A stretch of DNA of 64,000 nucleotides from Actinophytocola gossypii (GTDB lineage: Bacteria > Actinomycetota > Actinomycetes > Mycobacteriales > Pseudonocardiaceae): assembly GCF_025165815.1 (NCBI RefSeq), contig NZ_JAFFZE010000006.1, forward strand, positions 434,001 to 498,000. Direction: 5' to 3'. This document shows positions 1 to 7,879 of the stretch, piece after piece. The translations under genes and the position numbers were made by a program. The notes below the pieces were generated by a model. It had not been told where the DNA came from and made no database searches. It saw nothing but the letters and a program-made list of their open reading frames with translations. The stretch's first letter is position 1, and every line of letters begins with the position of its first letter.

Positions 1-725
1 ACCATGTCGTGCACCGGCAGCACCGACCACATCCGCATCCCCTCGCGGATCAGCGACACCACGCGCGGCCGGTCGGCCGGGTGCGCCAGCAGGTGCTCGC
101 GGGCGATCGACGCGCCGACGGTCAGGTGCCGGATCTCGTCGATGCCCGCGCCGCGGTCGATCTCCGCCGCCACCGGGTTCAGCGGCCGCCACTTGCGCTC
201 GGACAGCTCCGCGGCCGGCGCAAGCGCGCCCTCGATGATGATCGCCATCATCACCACGCCGCCGACGAAGTCGTCCCGCATCACCGACAGGCCGAACTCC
301 TCCAGCGGATCCAGGATCGCGGCGATGTCGTCGCCGGCGGCCGCGTCGAGGTCGGTGACGCCGAGGACACGCAGGTGGTCGCGGAACACCATCGCGTGCC
401 TGGCCTCGTCGAGCACCTGGGTGGCGTAAAACTCCATCGTGTCGGTGTCCGGTGCGAGGCCGACCAGGAACGACAGCGCCCGCGCCGCCTTGTCCTCGGC
501 CACCGTCCGGAACGCGTACTCCCGCACCAACGCGTCCCGCAGCGGGCCTGGCTCGAACATGTGCGCCGGCACGGTCAGCGCCGGGTCGTACCCGTCCGGG
601 CGGCCGGCCAGTGTCCCTTGTGGAACGTTCGTCAGCCAGTACCGCAGGTTCGCGTCCCGCGCGGTCAGCTCGACGCTCGTCGCGCCGTCCAGCAGCGACG
701 GCGCCGAGTCCCAGTCGGTGATCAC
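1..725 (-). CDS. Ferritin-like diiron oxygenase, partial (cut by left edge)
   Basis: This reading frame starts at GTG 725, overlaps the stop of the upstream gene (GTGA) and runs off the left edge, so about 241 residues are visible. Two ExxH pairs, DEARH (E107/H110) and DEIRH (E197/H200), plus helix glutamates near residues 98 and 165, are the ligand pattern of a ferritin-like diiron carboxylate protein. Such proteins activate O2 for N-oxygenation, hydroxylation or desaturation. It ends an operon that appears to make a fatty amine and faces an MprF-like aminoacyl transferase, so I infer a role in nitrogen oxidation, comparable with VlmB-type proteins of azoxy clusters. That family link is from memory. 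Alternative: a desaturase or aldehyde-processing oxygenase. The diiron class is well supported; the substrate is not. Confidence 0.75.
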   Translation of the reverse strand, partial: MITDWDSAPSLLDGATSVELTARDANLRYWLTNVPQGTLAGRPDGYDPALTVPAHMFEPGPLRDALVREYAFRTVAEDKAARALSFLVGLAPDTDTMEFYATQVLDEARHAMVFRDHLRVLGVTDLDAAAGDDIAAILDPLEEFGLSVMRDDFVGGVVMMAIIIEGALAPAAELSERKWRPLNPVAAEIDRGAGIDEIRHLTVGASIAREHLLAHPADRPRVVSLIREGMRMWSVLPVHDM

Positions 726-1123
726 GACGCCGCCTCGAACGGCTCGGCGAACGGCTTGAGCGTGCTGCCGAACAGCGCCCGGTCGCCGCACAGGTGGATC
801 GGGATCGCCAGCAGCGCCCACTCCCAGCCGGCCACCAGCACCCACACCGCGACCACCACCGCGTGGGTGACGAAGCTGTGCATCACGTTGTAGAGCACGT
901 AGTACGCCTTCGCGATCCGCTCGCCACCGGCGCGGTGGTGCGCGACCAGGCCGGGCAGGTACCCGACGACGTCGATGACGGCGAACAGCACCACCGCCGG
1001 CAGCCACCGCACCTCGCCGAGGTGTAGCACGAACAGCGCGACGCAGACCGCGAGCGCGATCCCGTGCTCCAGGCGCAGCACGGCGCTCGTCGCCCGCGTG
1101 TCGACGTGAACCGCGGCGGTCAT
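722..1123 (-). CDS. Small integral membrane protein of the amine/azoxy operon
   Basis: A 133-residue protein starting at ATG 1123, whose A/TG overlaps the stop of the upstream gene (ATGA). A longer frame reaches 1207, but it would run into the SRPBCC gene and lacks its own signal. About four hydrophobic segments are visible (near residues 15-35, 37-55, 75-100 and 100-115), with short charged ends, suggesting a four-helix inner-membrane protein. I do not recognise a named enzyme family. Azoxy clusters of the valanimycin type carry a small membrane protein of unknown function (VlmO), which this could correspond to by position and topology; that is inference. It is followed by the diiron gene with a GTGA overlap, so the two are translationally coupled. 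Confidence 0.75.
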   Translation of the reverse strand: MTAAVHVDTRATSAVLRLEHGIALAVCVALFVLHLGEVRWLPAVVLFAVIDVVGYLPGLVAHHRAGGERIAKAYYVLYNVMHSFVTHAVVVAVWVLVAGWEWALLAIPIHLCGDRALFGSTLKPFAEPFEAAS

Positions 1124-1587
1124 CAGGCGATCCGTTCCAGGTCGCTGAGTGCTTCGGCACCTTCCTGCACCGTGGTCGGCCCGAACAGGCCGGTGAGCAC
1201 GTCGCACACCACGCGCTTGATCACCCGCTCCGCGATCGGATCCATGATCCCGGCCATGCTCTCGATGCCGAAGTCCCAGGCCGCGGTGAACCGGACCACG
1301 CAGCCGCGGATGCCCGGCACCAGTTGCCAGGCGCCGGAGAACGCCGCGAAGTCACCGGTGACCTGCTCGAACCCGATCCGCAACCGGTCCCGGTCGACGG
1401 TGTCCCGCTCGGTCCAGCGCAGCAGCCCGCGCCGGAAGTGCACCACCCAGTCGCTCTCGTCGGCCCGGGACCGGACCTCGCGCACGTCGGCGGCGAGGCT
1501 GGGGAAGCGTTCGAAGTCGGCGATCCTGGTCAGCGCGGTGCGCGCGTTCCGCACCGGGATGCGTACGGTCAGTGCCACGTTCCGCAT
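1123..1587 (-). CDS. SRPBCC / polyketide cyclase-like protein
   Basis: 154 residues, the usual length of a single START/SRPBCC domain. The pattern fits the aromatase/cyclase-like family: an N-terminal strand (VALTVRIPVRNA), the FERFPSLAADVREVR stretch, central beta strands and a long C-terminal helix (MDPIAERVIKRVVCDVL). These proteins bind hydrophobic small molecules in a cavity and may cyclise, dehydrate or simply carry them. Lying between an aminotransferase and a membrane protein in an operon for a probable fatty amine, it could bind a long-chain intermediate. It starts 12 bases after the aminotransferase stop. I do not see catalytic residues that fix a reaction. Confidence 0.8.
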   Translation of the reverse strand: MRNVALTVRIPVRNARTALTRIADFERFPSLAADVREVRSRADESDWVVHFRRGLLRWTERDTVDRDRLRIGFEQVTGDFAAFSGAWQLVPGIRGCVVRFTAAWDFGIESMAGIMDPIAERVIKRVVCDVLTGLFGPTTVQEGAEALSDLERIA

Positions 1588-1599
1588 GCTCTGCCCTCC

Positions 1600-2832
1600 T
1601 CAGTTCAGCACCGCGTGCGCGGCGTGCTCGAACGCGTCCAGCAGGAACCGCACCTCGCGGTCGTCCAGCAGCGCGGGCGGGGTCAGCCGCAGCACCCGGT
1701 CGGCGTTGAGCGAGTGGTTGGCCACCACCCCGGCCGCCAGCAGCTCCAGCAGCAGCTCACCGGCCAGCCCGTCGACCGCGCACTCGATCCCGATCAGCAG
1801 GCCGGCTCCGCGCACCTCGGCCACCCGGTCGCCGAGCACGTCGCCGAGCAGGCGCCGCAGCTCACCGACCAGCCGGTCGCCCAGGGCCGCCGCCCGCGGG
1901 ACCAGCCCGTCCTCCCGGATCGCCGCGACCGCCCCGCACACCGCGGCCATGCCCAGCGGCGCGGCGGAGAACGTCGAGGTGTGGATGAACGGATCCCGGT
2001 CGAACGGCGCGAACGCCGCCTCGGTCGCCACCAGCGCCGACACCGGCAGCACCCCGCCGCCGAGCGCCTTGCCGGCCAGCAGCACGTCCGGCACCACACC
2101 CTCGCGGTCCGCGCCCCACCAGTGCCCGAGCCGGCCCAGGCCGGTCTGGATCTCGTCGAGCACCAGGAACGCGTCGTGCTCGCGGCACACCCGCGCCACC
2201 GCGCGCAGGTAGCCGGGCGGCGGCACGACCACCCCCGCCTCGCCCTGCACCGGCTCGACCAGCACGCACGCCTCGCCGGGAACGGCGGCGAGCGCGTCGG
2301 ACAGCGCCGCCACGTCGCCGAACGGCACGTGCGTGACGTCCGGCAGCAGCGGCCGGAACGGTTGCTGGAACACCGGCCGCGCGGTGACCGACAGCGCGCC
2401 CATGGTCTTGCCGTGATAACCGTCCACCATGGACACCAGGTGCCGTTTGCCGTGCGCGCGGGCCAGCTTGATCGCCGCCTCGACCGCCTCCGCGCCACCA
2501 CAGGCGAAGTGCACCCGCGACAGCCCGGCCGGCGTCGTCGACACCAGCGCCTCCGCCGCACGGGCGGCCGTCGGCTCCAGCAGCAGCCGGGTGCCCACCG
2601 GGTTCGTGTCCAGCTGCGCCCGCACCTCGGCCAGCACGCGCGGGTGCCGGGCGCCCATCAGGAAGACCCCGTAGCCACCGCAGTTCAGCAGCTCCCGCCC
2701 GGACCGGGTGCGCACCCACGCGCCCGCCGAGCCGACCTCGACGTCGCCGCCGAACAGCTCGCCGAGCGCGGCCCGCCCGGACGAGAGGTGCCGCCGATAC
2801 CCCTCGAGCACCGGGTCCGCGACCGACAACAT
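1600..2832 (-). CDS. Class III PLP-dependent aminotransferase
   Basis: 410 residues, typical of ornithine/putrescine-type fold I aminotransferases. The PLP lysine is K255 in LLAGKALGGG, the ring-nitrogen Asp is D226 in LDEIQTGLGR, and the phosphate-cup GGAEAVE lies near residue 112. It transfers an amino group onto an aldehyde or keto acid. The gene begins at ATG 2832 inside the stop of the acyl-CoA dehydrogenase gene (ATGA), so the two are co-translated. With an aldehyde dehydrogenase in the same operon, the simplest reading is conversion of a fatty aldehyde to a primary amine. A longer frame continuing upstream to 4776 is a run-on antiparallel to none of the motifs and is rejected. Donor and acceptor cannot be read from sequence. 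Confidence 0.92.
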   Translation of the reverse strand: MLSVADPVLEGYRRHLSSGRAALGELFGGDVEVGSAGAWVRTRSGRELLNCGGYGVFLMGARHPRVLAEVRAQLDTNPVGTRLLLEPTAARAAEALVSTTPAGLSRVHFACGGAEAVEAAIKLARAHGKRHLVSMVDGYHGKTMGALSVTARPVFQQPFRPLLPDVTHVPFGDVAALSDALAAVPGEACVLVEPVQGEAGVVVPPPGYLRAVARVCREHDAFLVLDEIQTGLGRLGHWWGADREGVVPDVLLAGKALGGGVLPVSALVATEAAFAPFDRDPFIHTSTFSAAPLGMAAVCGAVAAIREDGLVPRAAALGDRLVGELRRLLGDVLGDRVAEVRGAGLLIGIECAVDGLAGELLLELLAAGVVANHSLNADRVLRLTPPALLDDREVRFLLDAFEHAAHAVLN

Positions 2833-3971
2833 CAGGCCACGACCATCGGGTAGCCGGCGTAGTAGTCGAGCAGCCCGCCCGCGGCGCTGGTCCGCGACGG
2901 CGGGTGGAACGCGATCGCCTGCGCGGCCGACGCCAGGTAGGCGACGTCGCCGGTGGCGATGAACGCCATCCCGCCCAGCAGCTCGACGGCCTGGCCGACC
3001 GTGGCGGTCACCGCGTCCTGCACCGCGTACCGGGTGACCAGCGCGGCGGCCAGGGTGTCGTTGTCGGTCTCGCCGTCCATCATCCGCCGAGCCAGGCCCT
3101 CGGTGAGCGCGGCCGCCGACTCGATCCGGACCGCCAGCGCAGCCCGCTCCGACACGCCGCCCCGGGCGCCGTGCAGGACCTTCTCCACCAGCAGGCTCGC
3201 GATGCCGGTGTAGGCGGCGCACACGGTGAGCTGGAACCAGATCAGCCCGACGGTGGTCAGCCGGTCCATCGCGTCCGCGAGCTCCGGCTCGGGCGCGATG
3301 ATCTGCTCGGGGGAGACCAGCACGTCGGACAGCCGCACCTCGTTGCTCTCCGCCCCGGCCAGCGCGAACGTCGACCAGAACGGGTGCACCGAGATGCCCG
3401 GGGTGTCCGCCGGCAGCAGGAGCAGGCCCATCGCGCTCGACCCGTCCGGCCGGGGAACCGCCACGCTCGCGGTCAGCAGGTCCATCGACGCCGACAGGCT
3501 GCACGGCTTCTTCGCGCCGTTCACCAGGTACCCGCCGTCGACCGGGGTGGCCGCCATGGTCGGGGACAGGATGCCCTGCGCGGTGCGACCCTCGGCGAAC
3601 CCGGAGGCCACCAGCAGCTTCTCGTCGACCACCCGGCGCAGGAGTAGTTCGTCCACATCGGATCCGTCGCGGACCAGCTCGGCGACCGCGAACAGGGTGC
3701 CGAGGGAGAAGTGGTGCATCATCGTGGCGACCGTCATCGACGGCGCGGTCGCCGCCAGCGCCCGGACCACCCTGGCGGCGTCCAGCGGCGAGGCGTCCAG
3801 TCCGCCGAACGCTCCCGGCACCAGCAGGTTCGTGCCGCCGTGTGCGCGGAAGATCTCGATCGCCGGGCTGTCCTCGGACTCCAGCTCCGGCAGCGGGATC
3901 TCGGTGAGCTGTTGGCGCAGACCGGGGAGGAGCTTGTCGCACACCTGGCGGTCGGCCTCCATGAACTGCAT
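2832..3971 (-). CDS. Acyl-CoA dehydrogenase-family flavoprotein
   Basis: 379 residues with the three-part acyl-CoA dehydrogenase layout: an N-terminal helical domain (1-120), a beta domain with the FAD/substrate strand region VASGFAEGRTAQG, and a C-terminal helical domain ending in AVELLGGMAF, the usual FAD-contact helix. Members oxidise acyl-CoA or acyl-carrier substrates to 2,3-unsaturated thioesters; some relatives hydroxylate nitrogen. The start codon directly follows the TAG of the aldehyde dehydrogenase gene with no gap. In this operon it might introduce the double bond found next to the nitrogen in several azoxy compounds, or act on the amine itself. I could not place the catalytic base with confidence. 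Confidence 0.87.
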   Translation of the reverse strand: MQFMEADRQVCDKLLPGLRQQLTEIPLPELESEDSPAIEIFRAHGGTNLLVPGAFGGLDASPLDAARVVRALAATAPSMTVATMMHHFSLGTLFAVAELVRDGSDVDELLLRRVVDEKLLVASGFAEGRTAQGILSPTMAATPVDGGYLVNGAKKPCSLSASMDLLTASVAVPRPDGSSAMGLLLLPADTPGISVHPFWSTFALAGAESNEVRLSDVLVSPEQIIAPEPELADAMDRLTTVGLIWFQLTVCAAYTGIASLLVEKVLHGARGGVSERAALAVRIESAAALTEGLARRMMDGETDNDTLAAALVTRYAVQDAVTATVGQAVELLGGMAFIATGDVAYLASAAQAIAFHPPSRTSAAGGLLDYYAGYPMVVA

Positions 3972-5603
3972 CTATCGCCCCAATCGGTAGCTGTCGAAGA
4001 CGGCCGCGCGCGGCCGGATCCCGGTCGCGCGGGAGATGCCCTGCAGGTGCGAGGTGCGCAGCGCGGGGTAGTTGGCCTCGCCGAACACGCCGCCGGTGAG
4101 CCCGGTGCCGCCGTGCGTCGGCAGGAAGGGCAGCCAGCCCAGGTGTGAGTCGTTGACCTTCAGCAGGCCGCCGTTCCCGGTACGCGCGAGGAACCTCTCG
4201 ACCACGGCGTCGTCGCCGGCCCACAACGAGTTCCGCAGCCCGTACCGGTTGGTGTTCACGTGGGTGAGCACCCGGTCGAGCAGGTCCGGGCCCGGCTCGG
4301 GGACGATCACCGGCAGCAGCGGGAAGAACGTCTCCTCGGCCACCGCGGCGATCCGCCGTGCCCCGGCCAGACCGTCCACCCGCACCACCGTCGGCTCCAG
4401 GAACGGTCCGGTGTCCGACGGTTCGCCGTCGACCTCCAGCCGCCGCCCGCCGCACACGAGCGCCGCGCCCCGGTCGAGCGCGTCCCGCACCAGCGCGAAG
4501 AACCGCTCGGCGCGCAGCACGGGGGAGAGCAGCACGCCCTCCTCGTCGGGGTACCCGGGCCGGACCTCGCGGGCCGCGACCGTGAGCCGCGCCAGCAGGT
4601 CGTCGGCGATGTCGGGGTGCGCGACGACCTGGTTGGGCGCCAGGCAGAGCTGGCCGGAGCCGTAGAAGGCCTCGGTGAGCGCCTCGACGGCGAGGCCGAG
4701 GTCGGCGTCGCGCCAGACGACCACGCAGTCGTTGCCGGCCAGCTCCAGGATCGGCTTCTTGCCCATGGCCACGCACTCCCGCTCCAGCTCAAGGCCGCGT
4801 TCGACGTCGCCGGTGTAGAAGACGTCGTGCACGTCCGGGCTGTCCAGCCAAGCGCGCAGCACCGGGCCGGGGCGGGCGCAGAAGAAGTTCAGCGTGCCGG
4901 GCGGCGCGCCAAGCTCGGCCAGCGCGGGCAGCACCAGCTCGCGCAGCGCGAACAGGACGCCGAGCGGGGCGCTGCGCGGGGCGCGCACGACCACGGCGTT
5001 GCCGGCCAGCAGCGGGGTGACGCCGAGCAGCGCGCTCGCGGCCGGCGCGTTGCGGGGCGGGTCGACGCAGACGACGCCGTCGGCGACCCGCCGGATCGTC
5101 AGCTCCCGGTCGCCGTGCCGGACCGTGCGGTGCAGCTGGCCGGCGAGGTGGTCCAGGGTCTCGCGGCTGAACAGGTCGAGCACGCCGCCGACCTGCCAGC
5201 GGGCCAGCGCGACCGGGATGCCCTCGGCGACCAGCAGGTCCACCAGCTCAGGCGCGCGTTCCCGGACCCGTTCGCGGACCAGGTGCCCGAGCCGGATCCG
5301 GGTCGCGAGCGGGGTCGCCGCCCACTCGGGTGCCGCCGCGGCGGCCGCCCGGGTGGCCGCGGCGACGGTCTCCGCGTCGGCGATCGCGCACCGGCCGACC
5401 ACTCCGTCGGTGGCGGCGTTCTCACCCTGGTCGAGCCGGCGCTTGCGGGTCATGCTGGCGAAGACGTCGGTGAGCACCGACCGGGCGGCGACGGTGTGCA
5501 GGTGACGCGCGGAGTCGACGTCCCGGCCGGCCACGTGCGAGAGGTACGTGGGGACCGGGGCGTCGGGCGTCCGCGATACGTCGATCGCCACACTCAGCGT
5601 CAC
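3972..5603 (-). CDS. Aldehyde dehydrogenase superfamily protein, first gene of the operon
   Basis: 543 residues. The ALDH catalytic set is present: general-base Glu287 in LELAGND and nucleophile Cys320 in GSGQLCLAPNQ. The N-terminal ~70 residues extend beyond a standard ALDH. ALDH-fold enzymes oxidise aldehydes or, in acyl-CoA reductase form, reduce acyl thioesters to aldehydes. Because an aminotransferase lies two genes downstream, the reductive direction (thioester to aldehyde, then amine) is attractive, but this is inference. It is the first gene of the minus-strand operon, with its promoter in the 128-base gap shared with the divergent aminoacyl-transferase gene. All five downstream genes follow with overlaps or gaps of 0-12 bases. 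Confidence 0.88.
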   Translation of the reverse strand: MTLSVAIDVSRTPDAPVPTYLSHVAGRDVDSARHLHTVAARSVLTDVFASMTRKRRLDQGENAATDGVVGRCAIADAETVAAATRAAAAAAPEWAATPLATRIRLGHLVRERVRERAPELVDLLVAEGIPVALARWQVGGVLDLFSRETLDHLAGQLHRTVRHGDRELTIRRVADGVVCVDPPRNAPAASALLGVTPLLAGNAVVVRAPRSAPLGVLFALRELVLPALAELGAPPGTLNFFCARPGPVLRAWLDSPDVHDVFYTGDVERGLELERECVAMGKKPILELAGNDCVVVWRDADLGLAVEALTEAFYGSGQLCLAPNQVVAHPDIADDLLARLTVAAREVRPGYPDEEGVLLSPVLRAERFFALVRDALDRGAALVCGGRRLEVDGEPSDTGPFLEPTVVRVDGLAGARRIAAVAEETFFPLLPVIVPEPGPDLLDRVLTHVNTNRYGLRNSLWAGDDAVVERFLARTGNGGLLKVNDSHLGWLPFLPTHGGTGLTGGVFGEANYPALRTSHLQGISRATGIRPRAAVFDSYRLGR

Positions 5604-5731
5604 CGGGTTTCCTTTGCCTGCCGATTTTTCACGTGCTCGAAATCGAGTCTGACAAAGAGGTCTGATGGTGTGCTGACAACGGGCTCGGAGTAGCGTTGTC
5701 GCAGGTCAGGGGCGGGGCGATAATCGCGGCT
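5604..5731. promoter_or_regulatory. Divergent promoter of the amine operon and aminoacyl-transferase gene, with CTGA repeats
   Basis: The 128-base gap separates divergent genes of the same probable pathway. Three copies of a (G/T)CTGA(C/T) word, cores at 5649, 5662 and 5673, lie on the same strand; the last two are 11 bases apart, the first two 13. SARP activators usually bind direct repeats at 11- or 22-base spacing, and a SARP gene lies 1 kb downstream, so these may be its target. The spacing is imperfect, so this is a candidate only. Confidence 0.4.
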
Positions 5732-6694
5732 ATGGAGACTCTGGCACCGGAAATCCTCGAGTTGGTTTCCCGTTGTTCCGACAACCCGAGCGCATTCCTC
5801 GCCCTGAACGACGGCAACCGCCGGTTCGCCGCCGAGGGTGGGGTGGTGGTGTACCGGGAGGCCGGCCGGTACCTGGTGGCCTTCGGCGGCCCGATCGGCC
5901 CGGACCCGGCGGCGCTGCTGGCCAGGTTCCGCGCGTTCGCCGCCGGGCGGCGCAGGAAGGTGGTGGCGATCCAGGTCCAGGGGTCCGAAGTGGACACCTT
6001 CACCTCGGCCGGGTTCACGGTGAACCAGGTCGGCGCCTCCTACGCGGTGGACCTGCGGGAGTTCACCCTGCGCGGGTCGCGGTTCGTCCGGCTGCGGAAC
6101 AAGGTGTCCCGGGCCGTGCGCGCCGGCGTCGAGGTGGCCGAGGTGCCGTTCGAGGCCCACGCCGGCGAGCTGGCCGAGTTGGACGCGGCGTGGTCGCGGG
6201 GGAAGGGGAAGCCGTTGGAGTTCCTGGTCGGGCAGCTCGGCGGGCCGGCGCAGCGGTACCGGCGGCTGTTCGTGGCCAGGGTCGGCGGGCGGGTGACCGG
6301 GTACGTGTCGTACTCGCCGGCGTACGGGAGCAGGCCGGGATGGCTGCACGACCTGTCCCGGCGACGGCCGGACGCGCCGCCCGGGGTGATGGAGGCGGTC
6401 AACACCAGCGCCATCGAGACGTTCCTGGCCGAGGGCGCGTCGTGGCTGCACTTCGGGTTCACCCCGTTCACCGGCCTGGACCCGGCGTGCGAGGACCCGT
6501 CGGCGAGCCGGTGGTTCCGGTGGCTGGTCGGCCAGCTGGCGGTGCGCGGGGCCGCGGTGTACCCGGCGGCGACCCAGCTCGCGTACAAGCGGAAGTGGGC
6601 GCCGCACGCGGTGCTGCCCGAGTACGTCGCGTTCTCCCACGGCGCGAGCCTGTCCGCCTTCGTCCAGGTCTTCCGGGCGGCGAACGCCTTGTAG
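5732..6694 (+). CDS. MprF C-terminal-like (DUF2156) aminoacyl-tRNA-dependent transferase, VlmA-like
   Basis: I choose ATG 5732 (METLAPEIL, 320 residues) over a TTG at 5696 that would add an unlikely Gly/Ala-rich leader. The protein matches the double-GNAT domain of lysyl-phosphatidylglycerol synthases: the VRLRNKVSRAVRAGVEV region, then the hallmark stretch DLSRRRPDAPPGVMEAV and ASWLHFGFTPFTGLD. It lacks the flippase membrane helices of MprF and is a soluble single-module form. Such proteins move an aminoacyl group from tRNA to a lipid or small molecule. In valanimycin biosynthesis, VlmA of this type transfers serine from seryl-tRNA to isobutylhydroxylamine. Being divergent from an amine-forming operon and next to a SARP gene, a similar role is likely here. 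A lipid-modifying role is the main alternative. Confidence 0.8.
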   Translation: METLAPEILELVSRCSDNPSAFLALNDGNRRFAAEGGVVVYREAGRYLVAFGGPIGPDPAALLARFRAFAAGRRRKVVAIQVQGSEVDTFTSAGFTVNQVGASYAVDLREFTLRGSRFVRLRNKVSRAVRAGVEVAEVPFEAHAGELAELDAAWSRGKGKPLEFLVGQLGGPAQRYRRLFVARVGGRVTGYVSYSPAYGSRPGWLHDLSRRRPDAPPGVMEAVNTSAIETFLAEGASWLHFGFTPFTGLDPACEDPSASRWFRWLVGQLAVRGAAVYPAATQLAYKRKWAPHAVLPEYVAFSHGASLSAFVQVFRAANAL

Positions 6695-6804
6695 GCGGAT
6701 GTGGGGCGGCTCGTGGACGGGTCGCGGGATCAGGCGGGTGTCACCGGGGTGTCAGGCGGGTCGCCGAGCATCGTCGGCGGGGTCAGGGAGAGGAGGAGGG
6801 GGCG

Positions 6805-7641
6805 ATGGTGGTGCGACAGGTGACGCCGGTTCCCGGGAACACGGTGATCTTCAAGTTGTTCGGTTCGGTCGGGCTGGTGTCCGGCGGACGGTTGCTGGCG
6901 ATCCAGGGCGAACGGCAGCGCACGTTGCTCGCGACATTGTTGATCAATTCCGGAAAGGTCGTGACCAAGGAACAGTTCTTCGAGGAACTGTGGGAGGGGC
7001 GCGTGATCGCGAAGGCGAACAACGCGCTGCAGGCCCTGGTCACCCGGCTGCGGAAACTGCTGCGGACCACGTTCGGGCCGGAGTTCGCCGCCGAGCGGCT
7101 GGTCACGCTGCCCACCGGCTACGTGCTGCACGCCGAACCGGACGAGATCGACGCGAAGCTGTTCGAGCGGCTGGTGGCGCTGGCGCACGCGCAGCTCGGC
7201 CCGAATCCGGTGCGGGCCCGCGACCTGCTCACCGAGGCGCTGGAGCTGTGGGACGGGCCGGTGCTGGAGGGGGTCAGCGGCGGGCCGATGTGCCACAGCT
7301 CGGTGCTGCACTACGAGGAGAGCCGCCTCGCCGCCATCGAGGACAAGTTCCACGCCTGTGTCGTGGCCGGCATCGAGGGTGGCGTGATCAGCGAGCTGAA
7401 GAAGATGGCCATGCTCTACCCGTGGCGGGAACGGCTGGCCGAGATGCTGATGATCGCGCTCTACCGCTCCGGGCGGCAGGCCGACGCGCTGCGCGAGTAC
7501 AACGTGGTGCGCCGCAGGCTGGTCGACGAGCTGGGCATGGAGCCGTCCGCCATGCTGCAGGACCGGATGCAGGCGATCCTGAACCACGATCCGTCACTGG
7601 ATCTCGTTCCGGAGGTTGGGCGCCGCGCGGCTACCGGATAG
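6805..7641 (+). CDS. SARP-family transcriptional activator (first)
   Basis: 278 residues. An OmpR-type winged helix (about residues 14-105, with LLATLLINSGKVVTKEQFFEELW) is followed by a bacterial transcriptional activation domain (BTAD, about 110-255, with LLTEALELWDGPVLEG and MIALYRSGRQADALREY). This is the compact SARP architecture of pathway-specific activators such as ActII-ORF4 and RedD. ATG 6805 follows a purine-rich AGGAGGAGGG. It lies 110 bases after the aminoacyl-transferase gene on the same strand, and the valanimycin cluster also has a SARP, so it most likely activates the left-end operon. The gap before it holds short repeated GTGTCA/TCAGGCGGG words whose role is unclear. Confidence 0.9.
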   Translation: MVVRQVTPVPGNTVIFKLFGSVGLVSGGRLLAIQGERQRTLLATLLINSGKVVTKEQFFEELWEGRVIAKANNALQALVTRLRKLLRTTFGPEFAAERLVTLPTGYVLHAEPDEIDAKLFERLVALAHAQLGPNPVRARDLLTEALELWDGPVLEGVSGGPMCHSSVLHYEESRLAAIEDKFHACVVAGIEGGVISELKKMAMLYPWRERLAEMLMIALYRSGRQADALREYNVVRRRLVDELGMEPSAMLQDRMQAILNHDPSLDLVPEVGRRAATG

Positions 7642-7750
7642 GTCGTTGCCTGCGGAACGTGTGCCACGCACAGTCACCCTTTGGCGCTCCTTGCGCGTCA
7701 CTAAACGCGCAGCGTGACGGCTGTTGACCTGGGAAAAAGTTACCGATCTT

Positions 7751-7774
7751 GAAACCGACCAACCGGTCGGTTTC
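7751..7774. promoter_or_regulatory. Candidate autoregulatory element (ARE) 1 for a butyrolactone receptor
   Basis: A 24-base inverted repeat with perfect 10-base arms, GAAACCGACC and GGTCGGTTTC, around AACC. The half-site GGTCGGTTT matches the known ArpA/ScbR-type operator half-site. It lies about 105 bases upstream of the second SARP start and just upstream of the predicted -35 box. Two genes for such receptors (8763-9392 and 11378-12028) are close by. Confidence 0.75.
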
Positions 7775-7778
7775 CTAT

Positions 7779-7808
7779 TGACAAACCGCCCGGTCGGTTT
7801 TGTATTCT
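7779..7808 (+). promoter_or_regulatory. SARP promoter with overlapping ARE 2
   Basis: TTGACA at 7779-7784 and TATTCT at 7803-7808, 18 bases apart, form a plausible housekeeping promoter for the SARP gene at 7880. The spacer is filled by a second ARE-like palindrome, 7781-7803, with half-sites ACAAACCG and CGGTTTTGT. A receptor bound here would block RNA polymerase directly, so release by a butyrolactone would switch the SARP on. Seen in sequence; the regulation is inferred from family knowledge. Confidence 0.7.
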
Positions 7809-7879
7809 CGAGGAGCGACCGAGCCGATGTCGATCAGAAGCGGTTGGCAGTCGGTCGTCACAGGCCACAGGAGACCGAA

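Noticed and set aside
2833-4776. N-terminal extension of the aminotransferase frame up to 4776
   Set aside because: It overlaps the acyl-CoA and aldehyde dehydrogenase genes, whose motifs are intact; the aminotransferase starts naturally at the ATGA overlap at 2832.
7690-7720. Terminator hairpin after the first SARP
   Set aside because: CGTCAC...GTGACG arms are only 6 bases with a 10-base loop and no T-run; too weak to list.
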